Of a stretch of DNA of 31,561 nt, positions 1 to 6,355 are shown piece after piece; the stretch's first letter is position 1; the number at the start of each line of letters is the position of its first letter. Both the position numbers and the translations under genes were made by a program. This DNA is from an uncultured Clostridia bacterium (GTDB taxonomy: Bacteria > Bacillota > Clostridia > TANB77 > CAG-508): NCBI GenBank assembly GCA_944390505.1, contig CALXQF010000002.1, positions 1-31,561 of the forward strand. The letters are read 5' to 3'. Under the pieces are notes generated by a model. The model was not told the origin of the DNA. It made no database searches and saw only the letters and a program-made list of their open reading frames with translations.

Positions 1-135
1 CATTGGGATATTGTTGATATTCAAACTCCAGAATATGGTGGAGGAGAAATTTGGTTTGATGATGTTCTTATAAGAAAAGATGGAGTTTTTGTATTAGAAG
101 AATTAAAGGCTTTAAACCCAGAAAACTTAAAATAA
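1..135 (+). CDS. C-terminal end of a probable M29-family aminopeptidase (partial, 5' end outside window)
   Basis: An open frame enters from the left edge and stops with TAA, giving 44 residues that begin His-Trp-Asp and contain GGGEIWFDDVLIRKDG. In M29 metallo-aminopeptidases (AmpS/PepS type) a His-x-Asp pair close to the C-terminus binds metal, followed by a short strand-rich tail; the HWD here fits that position. These enzymes remove N-terminal amino acids from peptides in the cytoplasm. The gene converges on the leftward regulator and shares a bidirectional terminator with it. Only the tail is visible, so the family call is tentative. Confidence 0.5.
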   Translation, partial: HWDIVDIQTPEYGGGEIWFDDVLIRKDGVFVLEELKALNPENLK

Positions 136-141
136 ACTATA

Positions 142-179
142 TAAAAGAAGTAAATATATTTTTATAATTACTTCTTTTA
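142..179. terminator. Bidirectional intrinsic terminator between convergent genes
   Basis: Perfect 12-bp inverted repeat, TAAAAGAAGTAA at 142-153 and TTACTTCTTTTA at 168-179, with a 14-nt A/T loop. The stem ends give a T-run on either strand. It sits between the aminopeptidase stop and the stop of the leftward regulator. Confidence 0.7.
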
Positions 180-182
180 ATA

Positions 183-911
183 TTAATCATTAAAGAAAAA
201 TTCATCATAGTTTTTATTTTCAATAATTAAAGCACCTTCAGAGTGTATTTTTTTAATATCCTCTTTTGAAAAAGTTAAAAATTTGTCATATTTATGAATG
301 TTTTCTATGTTATAAGTGGAGAGTATGATTTTTTTTACGATAGGTAATAAATTCGGAGTAAGTCCAAGGATTAACCCCTTATGAAGAGCTTTTTCCTTAG
401 ACCCAGAAATGTTTAAAACAATTTCAACTTTTTCTAACATATTATTGGAAGAATAATTATTATTAAAAGAAAAATATGCAGTTGTTTTACTTGCTTCGAG
501 AACCCCTTCATAATAGTAACAACATTTTTTATAAGCATCTATATTTTTTATACCATTATAAAATTTACATTTTAGAATGTCATTTTCTTGATAAATATCA
601 ATAATGGAAAGTATTAGTTTTTTATCAGTATAATAATAGATATATAATTTATTAGAATCAAATGGATTTAAAAAGTTATAATTTATATTTTTTGTTTTTT
701 CAATTGAAAACAGTTCGTCTAAGGAAATATTTAGGCAATTGCATAATTCTAACAAAGTAATAGTATCAGGAATAATTTCGCCACTTTCATATTTAGAAAT
801 TGTAGCTTTCGACTTATGTAGTTCTTCTCCTACTTCTAACATTGTTTTATGAATCGCTTTCCTATAAAATTTTAGCTTCTTTCCTAAGCTAAAATTTGCA
901 ACATTATACAT
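183..911 (-). CDS. XRE-family helix-turn-helix regulator with an uncharacterised C-terminal domain
   Basis: 242 residues. Residues about 8-65 form a Cro/CI-type DNA-binding domain, with the recognition-helix region KSKATISKYESGEIIP followed by a typical TLLELCNCLNISLDELF close. The remaining roughly 170 residues are rich in Asn, Tyr, Lys and Ile and match no family I can name. They are not clearly the TPR fold of Rgg/PlcR-type peptide-binding regulators. The start is supported by GGAG in the reverse strand about 8 nt before ATG. It is transcribed away from the Nudix/radical SAM/peptide run with a 235-bp divergent spacer, so it could control that run; this is inference from layout. Confidence 0.8.
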   Translation of the reverse strand: MYNVANFSLGKKLKFYRKAIHKTMLEVGEELHKSKATISKYESGEIIPDTITLLELCNCLNISLDELFSIEKTKNINYNFLNPFDSNKLYIYYYTDKKLILSIIDIYQENDILKCKFYNGIKNIDAYKKCCYYYEGVLEASKTTAYFSFNNNYSSNNMLEKVEIVLNISGSKEKALHKGLILGLTPNLLPIVKKIILSTYNIENIHKYDKFLTFSKEDIKKIHSEGALIIENKNYDEFFFND

Positions 912-1063
912 AATATAGTTCTCCGTTTCTTAAAAATATACTTTTTTTTTTTTTTTTAAAAAAAATATTTTTATATACATATTTTACCAGGTTTTACATT
1001 AAAAGTCAATTTTAACGAAACAATTAGATGATAAAATTCTAATTATAAGAAACTATATCTATT

Positions 1064-1092
1064 TTGAATATTTTCAACAGAAAAGTTAAAAT
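1064..1092 (+). promoter_or_regulatory. Candidate sigma-A promoter of the Nudix/radical SAM/peptide run
   Basis: TTGAAT (1064-1069), 17-nt spacer, TAAAAT (1087-1092). It lies 55 bases before the Nudix start in the divergent spacer. In such A/T-rich DNA the match is only moderately convincing. Confidence 0.4.
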
Positions 1093-1146
1093 GAAATTGT
1101 TTATATTTAGAAAGGTAGCATATAATCTGCAAGAGAGTGTATAGAT

Positions 1147-1629
1147 ATGGAAGAATTAAGAGATTTATATGATAAAAATAAGAATTTAACTGGTGAAAAA
1201 TATTATAAAGGAGAAATTATACCAAAAGACAGATATATCATAGTAGTAACATTATTTATCTTAAATCAGCATAATGAATTATTGTTACAAAAAAGAAGTA
1301 AGGAAAAAGGGGGAAAATTTGGATTTTTAAGTGGACATCCAAAAGCAGGCGAAAACAGTTTACAAGGAATAACAACAGAACTTAAAGAAGAAATAGGAAT
1401 ATATAGTCAGGAAATGAGTTTTTTACATACAGAAAAAACAAAAAATGCTTTTTTTGATTTCTATTATTTAAAAAGTGACATAGATATATCAAAATTAGAG
1501 TTACAGAAAGAAGAAGTAGAAAGTGTAAAGTGGTTTTCTATTTGTGACATAGAAAACCTAATAGATAGAAATGAATTTTATGAAAATCATATAGAAGCCT
1601 TAGATATAATAAAAAAATATATTAAATAA
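1147..1629 (+). CDS. Nudix hydrolase (Idi/YfcD-like architecture)
   Basis: 160 residues. The N-terminal segment (MEELRDLYDKNKNLTGE, then a strand ending LLLQKRS) is typical of the Nudix group related to isopentenyl-diphosphate isomerase. The Nudix box spans residues 63-85: G63, E69, E78-L79, E81-E82, G84-I85. The usual Arg before the first Glu of the REUXEE core is Thr77; the metal-binding glutamates are kept. Nudix enzymes cleave X-linked nucleoside diphosphates or related pyrophosphates using Mg2+; the substrate cannot be read here. It ends 17 bases before the radical SAM gene and is probably co-transcribed with it, but may be only a neighbour. Confidence 0.85.
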   Translation: MEELRDLYDKNKNLTGEKYYKGEIIPKDRYIIVVTLFILNQHNELLLQKRSKEKGGKFGFLSGHPKAGENSLQGITTELKEEIGIYSQEMSFLHTEKTKNAFFDFYYLKSDIDISKLELQKEEVESVKWFSICDIENLIDRNEFYENHIEALDIIKKYIK

Positions 1630-1646
1630 TAAAGTAGGGGGATTTT

Positions 1647-2648
1647 ATGGCTACCATTGCACAATGGGATGTAAATAATATATGCAACTTGAATTGTAAA
1701 CATTGTAGGGTATCAGAAAAAAATGACGAAAATGAATTATCATTAAAACAAGCAAAAGAATTATTAGCTCAACTTTGGTACAATGGAATAACAGACTTAA
1801 ATTTTTCAGGAGGAGAGCCTTTCTTAAGAGAAGATTTATTTGAATTATTAAAATATGCTAATAAATTTCAAAGTATTGTCATAACAACAAATGGAACATT
1901 ACTTAATGAAGAAACTTGTAAAAAATTATCGAAAATTTCCAATGTAAAATTATCAATTAGCTTAGATGGCATGGAAAAAACTCATGATACATTTAGAAGA
2001 AAAAAAGGAACTTTTCAAAAAGTTATAACTGCATTACCAATTCTAAAAAAATATCATATAAAATATGCTATAAAATATACTTTATCTAGTGAAACTATGG
2101 ATGATGCATTAAATGTTTTAAAGCTTGTTGCAAAAAAAGGCGCAAAAGAATTTAATGTAAGAAGAGTTATTTTAGCTGGTAATGCTAATAAGGAGATGCT
2201 CTTATCTAATGAAAAATATATAAATATAATTAAAAAGTTGATTAATGAATGTAAAAAGTTGAAAATTAATTTTAGAACAGGAGATCCTCTTTTAATTCCT
2301 GTTTTTCCAAAGTTATTTGGAATAGATATAACAGATGATAGTATGAAAGAGATATATTCAGGCTGTCAAGCAGGAGATGAAATAATTTATATAGATTATA
2401 AAGGCAATGTTGGAGCATGTTCATACATACCAATTTTGGCAGATAACATCAAAGAGAAATCATTAGATGATATATTAAAAAATAATAAATTATTTATCCA
2501 ACTAAAACAATATAAAGACAATCTCAAGGGAAAATGTTCTCATTGTAAATATAGAAATATTTGTGGAGGCTGTAGAGCTTCAGCATTTGCCTTTAAAAAA
2601 TCATTACTTGAAGAAGATCCATTATGCTTAATAGAGGATATAATATAA
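1647..2648 (+). CDS. Radical SAM/SPASM-domain enzyme, candidate peptide maturase
   Basis: 333 residues. The radical SAM cluster motif is C13-x3-C17-x2-C20, followed by the SAM-binding GGEP motif (residues 55-58). The C-terminal third has the cysteine pattern of a SPASM domain: C240, C258, C297-x2-C300, C306-x2-C309 and C327, enough to bind auxiliary iron-sulfur clusters. SPASM enzymes commonly modify ribosomally made peptides (sactionine, ranthipeptide, mycofactocin, PQQ types). A start with AGGGGG upstream is good. The next gene, 77 bases on, encodes a 30-residue peptide ending in two cysteines, an obvious substrate candidate. No RiPP recognition element (PqqD-like) domain is evident at the N-terminus. 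Enzyme class is secure; substrate is inferred from context. Confidence 0.9.
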   Translation: MATIAQWDVNNICNLNCKHCRVSEKNDENELSLKQAKELLAQLWYNGITDLNFSGGEPFLREDLFELLKYANKFQSIVITTNGTLLNEETCKKLSKISNVKLSISLDGMEKTHDTFRRKKGTFQKVITALPILKKYHIKYAIKYTLSSETMDDALNVLKLVAKKGAKEFNVRRVILAGNANKEMLLSNEKYINIIKKLINECKKLKINFRTGDPLLIPVFPKLFGIDITDDSMKEIYSGCQAGDEIIYIDYKGNVGACSYIPILADNIKEKSLDDILKNNKLFIQLKQYKDNLKGKCSHCKYRNICGGCRASAFAFKKSLLEEDPLCLIEDII

Positions 2649-2725
2649 TTTAAAGATTTTACTTTTGCATAAGTATAGCTACTTTTGCAAAAAAATATAT
2701 AATTTAAGATTTGGAGGTATTTTAG

Positions 2726-2818
2726 ATGAAACAAAAAGTGAAAAAGGACAAAAATACTACAAACAAAAATACTAATTTAGAGAAAAAGAAAATTATTACT
2801 TGCAGAATGTGTGGCTAA
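2726..2818 (+). CDS. 30-residue Lys/Asn-rich peptide ending Cys-Arg-Met-Cys-Gly, candidate RiPP precursor
   Basis: A short open frame with a strong SD (GGAGG at 2713-2717, 8 nt before ATG) and a TAA stop at 2816-2818. The first 22 residues are highly basic and polar (MKQKVKKDKN, then Thr/Asn/Lys-rich), and the tail is KIITCRMCG, with Cys26 and Cys29 as the only cysteines and Gly30 as the last residue. A charged leader followed by a short Cys-bearing C-terminal core directly after a SPASM enzyme is a typical precursor layout. I do not recognise the family. Alternatives: a metal-binding half zinc ribbon (CxxCG), or a regulatory leader peptide. A perfect hairpin follows the stop codon by 4 bases. 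Confidence 0.6.
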   Translation: MKQKVKKDKNTTNKNTNLEKKKIITCRMCG

Positions 2819-2822
2819 TAAC

Positions 2823-2839
2823 GGGAGGATTTTCCTCCC
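2823..2839 (+). other. Perfect 7-bp hairpin directly after the small peptide gene
   Basis: GGGAGGA (2823-2829), loop TTT, TCCTCCC (2833-2839), then A/T-rich sequence without a real T-run. It lies between the peptide stop and the start of the next gene. It may act as a weak attenuator or as an mRNA 3'-end stabiliser, as is common after bacteriocin and RiPP precursor genes. The SD-like GGGAGG is buried in the stem. Confidence 0.55.
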
Positions 2840-2863
2840 ATATTTATTATGAAAGGAATAATT

Positions 2864-3181
2864 ATGAGTATTTTACCTAAAGTTTTAAAAAGGCATAAAG
2901 ATAAATATACAATTTTTCATATGAAAATAATAAATAATTCTAATGAAAATATTAAAGGGTATATTAGTTATAAAGTGACTAAGCCAAATGGAAAAATCGA
3001 TATAATAGAGTTTAATCGAACAGAAGAAATATTAGCACATTCAGAAAAAAATTTATATGATAAATATTATATAAATAAAAATTCATTAACAGGTAGATAT
3101 TATGTTGATGGAAAATTTTATTGGAACAATCAGAATATTTTATCAGAAACTAATAAAAATGATTATTTTGATGTAGAATAG
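2864..3181 (+). CDS. Unrecognised small protein, predicted beta-rich (105 residues)
   Basis: I do not recognise this protein. An in-frame ATG exists 15 bases upstream (2849), but AAAGGA at 2852-2857 sits correctly for the ATG at 2864, so the shorter form is preferred. After a basic start (MSILPKVLKRHKDKY) the body alternates hydrophobic and polar residues (FHMKIINNSNENIKGYISYK, then YYVDGKFYWNN), suggesting a small beta-sandwich. There is no signal peptide, membrane segment or cysteine. Its TAG stop overlaps the SD of the following gene, so the two are probably translationally coupled. Position directly after the peptide suggests a partner (scaffold, recognition or immunity); this is inference. 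Confidence 0.65.
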   Translation: MSILPKVLKRHKDKYTIFHMKIINNSNENIKGYISYKVTKPNGKIDIIEFNRTEEILAHSEKNLYDKYYINKNSLTGRYYVDGKFYWNNQNILSETNKNDYFDVE

Positions 3182-3189
3182 GAGTAAAG

Positions 3190-3933
3190 ATGAAGAAACT
3201 CGATGGTTTAAGATTTTTACAGAAGAATTTTTCTTCTTTAACAGTAGATTGTCTATTTGTAGATAAATTAGAAAATTTGGATGATGCTATGCTTTATTCA
3301 GAAGATGATAGTATAGAACAACTATGGAGAGTAAGAACAGGAAGAAAAAGAGGGTCTGAATTAAATCTACCACAGGGAACATTTAAAGATATTAAAGAAT
3401 TAAAAGAATTTATAAGAAAACAGTCAGAAAAAGATTCTACTATGGAATTTGTAGTTCATAGGGTGTCTCAGAGATACTTTACAGCACCATTTGTTGGAAC
3501 ACTAACTGTATGCAATGACTATACAACACCAAGAATAAGAATTGAATTACAGAAAGTCACAAAGCAATTAGTCAGTCTAATTGACAAAGGAAAAAGACCA
3601 AGGGATTGGGAAGTTTCTTTAATTCTGGATTACAAATATTTAGCTAGGTTTCCAAGAATTTTAAGAAAAGATGCAGTGGATTTAGAAAATATCAAGGATG
3701 CAATAGCAGTTATACACGAAGTAGGAGAACGAATATTTGAATTATATGATGAAAAAAATCAGGATATTGAAACTTATACTAGATTTAATATTTATTCCCT
3801 AGGACAAGTTATTTTGGATGATCACAGAAGTTCGGATTCATTTATAGCCAAATATAAATGTAATAACTTACTACCAATTGAACAAACTAATCCTAAAAAG
3901 AAAAAAATAGAAGAAATGGAATTTGAAAAATAA
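3190..3933 (+). CDS. Unrecognised 247-residue protein at the end of the peptide cluster
   Basis: I cannot assign a family. The SD is TAGGAG (3179-3184), which includes the stop of the preceding gene. The protein is soluble, charged and without a signal peptide. Notable segments are WRVRTGRKRGSELNLPQGTF (about residues 46-65), FVVHRVSQRYFTAPFVGTLTV, PRIRIELQKVTKQL, and a Lys-rich tail ending KKKKIEEMEFEK. The Arg/Gly-rich loop followed by strands and PRIRIELQ is faintly like a nucleotide-binding (ATP-grasp-like) module, but no clear Walker or ATP-grasp signature is visible. Tight coupling to the upstream gene suggests they act together. A 251-bp gap with the groESL promoter follows. Confidence 0.65.
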   Translation: MKKLDGLRFLQKNFSSLTVDCLFVDKLENLDDAMLYSEDDSIEQLWRVRTGRKRGSELNLPQGTFKDIKELKEFIRKQSEKDSTMEFVVHRVSQRYFTAPFVGTLTVCNDYTTPRIRIELQKVTKQLVSLIDKGKRPRDWEVSLILDYKYLARFPRILRKDAVDLENIKDAIAVIHEVGERIFELYDEKNQDIETYTRFNIYSLGQVILDDHRSSDSFIAKYKCNNLLPIEQTNPKKKKIEEMEFEK

Positions 3934-4053
3934 AGAAAGCTTGAATTCAATTTGAAAATTTTAGAATATCTTCTGATTTATTTTCTTAAAATATTATCAC
4001 ATTTCTTTCATAGAATAAATTGTGAAAATCATGTGAAAAATTAAAATAGGTAC

Positions 4054-4080
4054 TTGACAATTATAACAAATGGGTATAAA
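4054..4080 (+). promoter_or_regulatory. Sigma-A promoter of groES-groEL
   Basis: TTGACA at 4054-4059 and a -10 region around 4075-4082 (TATAAA after 15 nt, or TAAAGT after 17 nt). The HrcA-type operator begins immediately downstream, overlapping the expected transcription start. Confidence 0.7.
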
Positions 4081-4083
4081 GTA

Positions 4084-4110
4084 TTAGCAGTCTTAAAAAA
4101 CGACTGCTAA
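4084..4110 (+). promoter_or_regulatory. CIRCE-type heat-shock operator (HrcA binding site), covarying variant
   Basis: TTAGCAGTC (4084-4092), 9-nt spacer, GACTGCTAA (4102-4110). The canonical CIRCE element is TTAGCACTC-N9-GAGTGCTAA. Length, spacer and position (just after the promoter, before groES) are exact; one base in each arm is changed and the change is compensated so that symmetry is kept. Confidence 0.9.
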
Positions 4111-4184
4111 TTTTAAATTGTTTTAATAATAAATAATTTAAAGTTATCATATAATAAAAGGTAAAACAAAAGGAGGTAATTTTT

Positions 4185-4463
4185 ATGTTGAAACCATTAG
4201 GTGATAGAGTCGTTGTAAAAATGTTAGAAAAAGAGGAAACTACCAAAAGTGGCATTATCTTATCTTCAAAATCAGAAGAAAAATCTCAAATAGCAGAGGT
4301 TGTTAAAGTAGGACCTGGTATTGATAGTGAAGGTAAAAAAGTAGAAATGCATGTAAAAGAGGGGGATAAAGTAGTATTAAATCAATATGCAGGAACAACA
4401 GTAAAATATGAAGAAGAATATATTATTGTAAAATATAATGACATATTAGCAGTAGTAGAGTAA
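4185..4463 (+). CDS. groES: Co-chaperonin GroES
   Basis: 92 residues, the normal length. It opens MLKPLGDRVVVKMLEKEETT with the mobile-loop region TKSGIILSSKSEEKSQIAEV (residues about 20-39) and ends EEYIIVKYNDILAVVE, all typical of Cpn10. It forms the heptameric lid of the GroEL folding chamber in the cytoplasm. The SD is a full AAAGGAGGT 7 nt before the ATG. It is the first gene of the two-gene groESL operon, controlled by the sigma-A promoter and CIRCE variant upstream. Confidence 0.98.
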   Translation: MLKPLGDRVVVKMLEKEETTKSGIILSSKSEEKSQIAEVVKVGPGIDSEGKKVEMHVKEGDKVVLNQYAGTTVKYEEEYIIVKYNDILAVVE

Positions 4464-4489
4464 TAAAAAAAGAAAGGATTGTGAGAATT

Positions 4490-6124
4490 ATGGCAAAAGA
4501 AATTAAATTTGGAGAAGACGCAAGAAAAAGCTTGCTAAATGGTGTTAATAAATTAGCAGACACTGTAAAAGTAACATTAGGACCAAAAGGTAGAAATGTT
4601 GTATTAGATAAAAAATTTGGAGCACCTTTAATTACTAATGATGGTGTTACTATTGCAAAAGAAATTGAATTAGATGATCCATATGAAAACATGGGAGCAC
4701 AAATTGTAAAAGAAGTATCTATTAAAACAAATGATGTAGCAGGTGATGGAACAACAACAGCTATGGTATTAGCACAAAATATGATTCGTGAAGGTGTTAA
4801 AAATGTAGCTGCTGGTGGAGACCCAATGGCAATAAAAAGAGGTATGGATAAAGTAGCAGTAGCAGCAGTAGATGCTTTAAAAGAAAACAGTGTACAAGTA
4901 AGTGGAAAAGAAGATATTGCAAGAGTTGCAAGTATTTCAGCAGATAACACAGAAGTAGGAGAATTAATTTCAGAAGCAATGGAAAAAGTTTCTAAAGATG
5001 GTGTTATCACAATTGAAGAGTCTAAAACTTCTCAAACAGAATTAAATGTAGTAGAAGGAATGCAATTTAATAAAGGTTATGTATCTCCATATATGGTAAC
5101 AGATACAGAAAAAATGGAAGCAGTTGTAGATAATCCATATATTTTAATTACAGATAAAAAGATTAGCAATATTCAAGAAATTTTACCATTATTGGAAGCT
5201 TTAATGCAACAATCTGGAAAACTAGTTATCATTTGTGATGATATTGAAGGAGAAGCATTATCTACCTTAATTTTAAATAAATTAAGAGGTGTTATTAATG
5301 TAGTTGCTGTAAAAGCACCTGGTTATGGAGACAAGAGAAAACAAATGCTAGAAGATATTAGCATTTTAACAGGTGGAGAAGTAATTACCTCTGATTTAGG
5401 ACTAGAATTAAAAGATACTACTATTGAACAATTAGGTAGAGCAAAACAAGTAAAAGTACAAAAAGAAAATACAATTATTGTAGATGGTATGGGAGATAAA
5501 GAACAAATCAAAGAGAGAGTAAACCAATTAAAAGCACAAATTGCAGAAGAAAAGAGCGAATATGAAAAAGAAAACTTACAAGAACGTTTAGCTAAAATCG
5601 CTGGAGGAGTTGCTGTAATTGGTGTTGGAGCTGCAACAGAAGTAGAAATGAAAGACAGAAAATTAAGAATAGAAGATGCTTTATCTGCAACAAAAGCAGC
5701 AGTGGAAGAAGGAATTGTACCAGGTGGTGGTACAGCATATATTGATATTTCACAAAAAGTAGCGAAAGTAGTAGAAGACTTACATGGAGATGAAAAAATT
5801 GGTGGAAAAATCATTTTAAGAGCATTAGAAGAACCAGTAAGACAAATTGCAGTAAATGCTGGATTAGAACCATCTGTTATTCTAGAAAAAGTAAAAAATA
5901 GCCCAGTAGGTGTTGGATTTAATGCTGCAACAGAAGAATATGTAGACATGAAAAAAGCAGGAATTGTAGATCCTACCAAAGTATCAAGAAGTGCACTTCA
6001 AAATGCGGTATCTATTGCATCTATGATTTTAACAACAGAAAGTATAGTAACAGACAAAAAAGAACCAAAAGAATGCAACTGTGGAGGACATGACAACGCA
6101 GGAGATATGAGTGGAATGTATTAA
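4490..6124 (+). CDS. groEL: Chaperonin GroEL
   Basis: 544 residues from the ATG at 4490 (MAKEIKFGEDARKSLL). An in-frame GTG 9 bases upstream is too close to the SD (AAAGGA, 4473-4478) to be preferred. It shows the ATP-binding segment KVTLGPKGRNVV, the catalytic-site region DGVTIAKEIELDDPYENMGA, GDGTTTA, and the late GGGTAYID. It folds proteins in the double-ring chamber with GroES. The C-terminus (CNCGGHDNAGDMSGMY) is shorter than the usual Gly-Gly-Met repeat tail and carries two cysteines. It lies 26 bases after groES and ends before a repeat element and an intrinsic terminator. Confidence 0.98.
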   Translation: MAKEIKFGEDARKSLLNGVNKLADTVKVTLGPKGRNVVLDKKFGAPLITNDGVTIAKEIELDDPYENMGAQIVKEVSIKTNDVAGDGTTTAMVLAQNMIREGVKNVAAGGDPMAIKRGMDKVAVAAVDALKENSVQVSGKEDIARVASISADNTEVGELISEAMEKVSKDGVITIEESKTSQTELNVVEGMQFNKGYVSPYMVTDTEKMEAVVDNPYILITDKKISNIQEILPLLEALMQQSGKLVIICDDIEGEALSTLILNKLRGVINVVAVKAPGYGDKRKQMLEDISILTGGEVITSDLGLELKDTTIEQLGRAKQVKVQKENTIIVDGMGDKEQIKERVNQLKAQIAEEKSEYEKENLQERLAKIAGGVAVIGVGAATEVEMKDRKLRIEDALSATKAAVEEGIVPGGGTAYIDISQKVAKVVEDLHGDEKIGGKIILRALEEPVRQIAVNAGLEPSVILEKVKNSPVGVGFNAATEEYVDMKKAGIVDPTKVSRSALQNAVSIASMILTTESIVTDKKEPKECNCGGHDNAGDMSGMY

Positions 6125-6125
6125 T

Positions 6126-6206
6126 AGCAATGTTAGTTTTGGGACGTAGCAAAAAATGATAAATGTCAGTCGGAGGGACACATCTTGAAACTAAAAATAT
6201 TGCAAA
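6126..6206 (+). repeat. Short element with imperfect terminal inverted repeats after groEL
   Basis: The left end has GCAATGTTAGTTTTGGGAC (from 6127). The right end (6185-6205) reads, on the reverse strand, TTGCAATATTTTTAGTTTCA. The shared TTGCAATATT-TAGTTT core also closes the larger element at 15685-15869 and resembles the right end of the half copy at 28831-28912, so this may be a small relative. There is no coding potential. Confidence 0.45.
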
Positions 6207-6211
6207 TATGA

Positions 6212-6244
6212 AATCTTGCTTTTTAGAAAAAAGCAAGATTTTTT
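6212..6244 (+). terminator. Intrinsic terminator of the groESL operon
   Basis: AATCTTGCTTTTT (6212-6224), loop AGA, AAAAAGCAAGATT (6228-6240): a perfect 13-bp stem followed by a T-run to 6244. Confidence 0.85.
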
Positions 6245-6355
6245 AGGACACATAAGACAAATTTAGTTAAAAAATACTTATACTAGTTCTTGACAACCAT
6301 GATATAATATTAATACTGTAAAAACAAAACAGAAAAATAATGAAGGGAAAAATAA

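Noticed and set aside
909..1060. AAGAAAC...TATAT motifs facing each other in the divergent spacer as operators for the XRE regulator
   Set aside because: The copies are short, A/T-rich and differ by a 7-base insertion; one merely includes the regulator's own SD. Insufficient for an operator call.
2849..2866. Upstream ATG for the 105-residue protein
   Set aside because: It lies only 9 bases after a hairpin that hides the SD-like GGGAGG, whereas AAAGGA is placed for the second ATG.
4423..5979. Long reverse-strand open frames within groEL
   Set aside because: They mirror the strongly conserved GroEL codons, have no SD and encode Ser/Thr/Leu-rich nonsense typical of antisense shadows.
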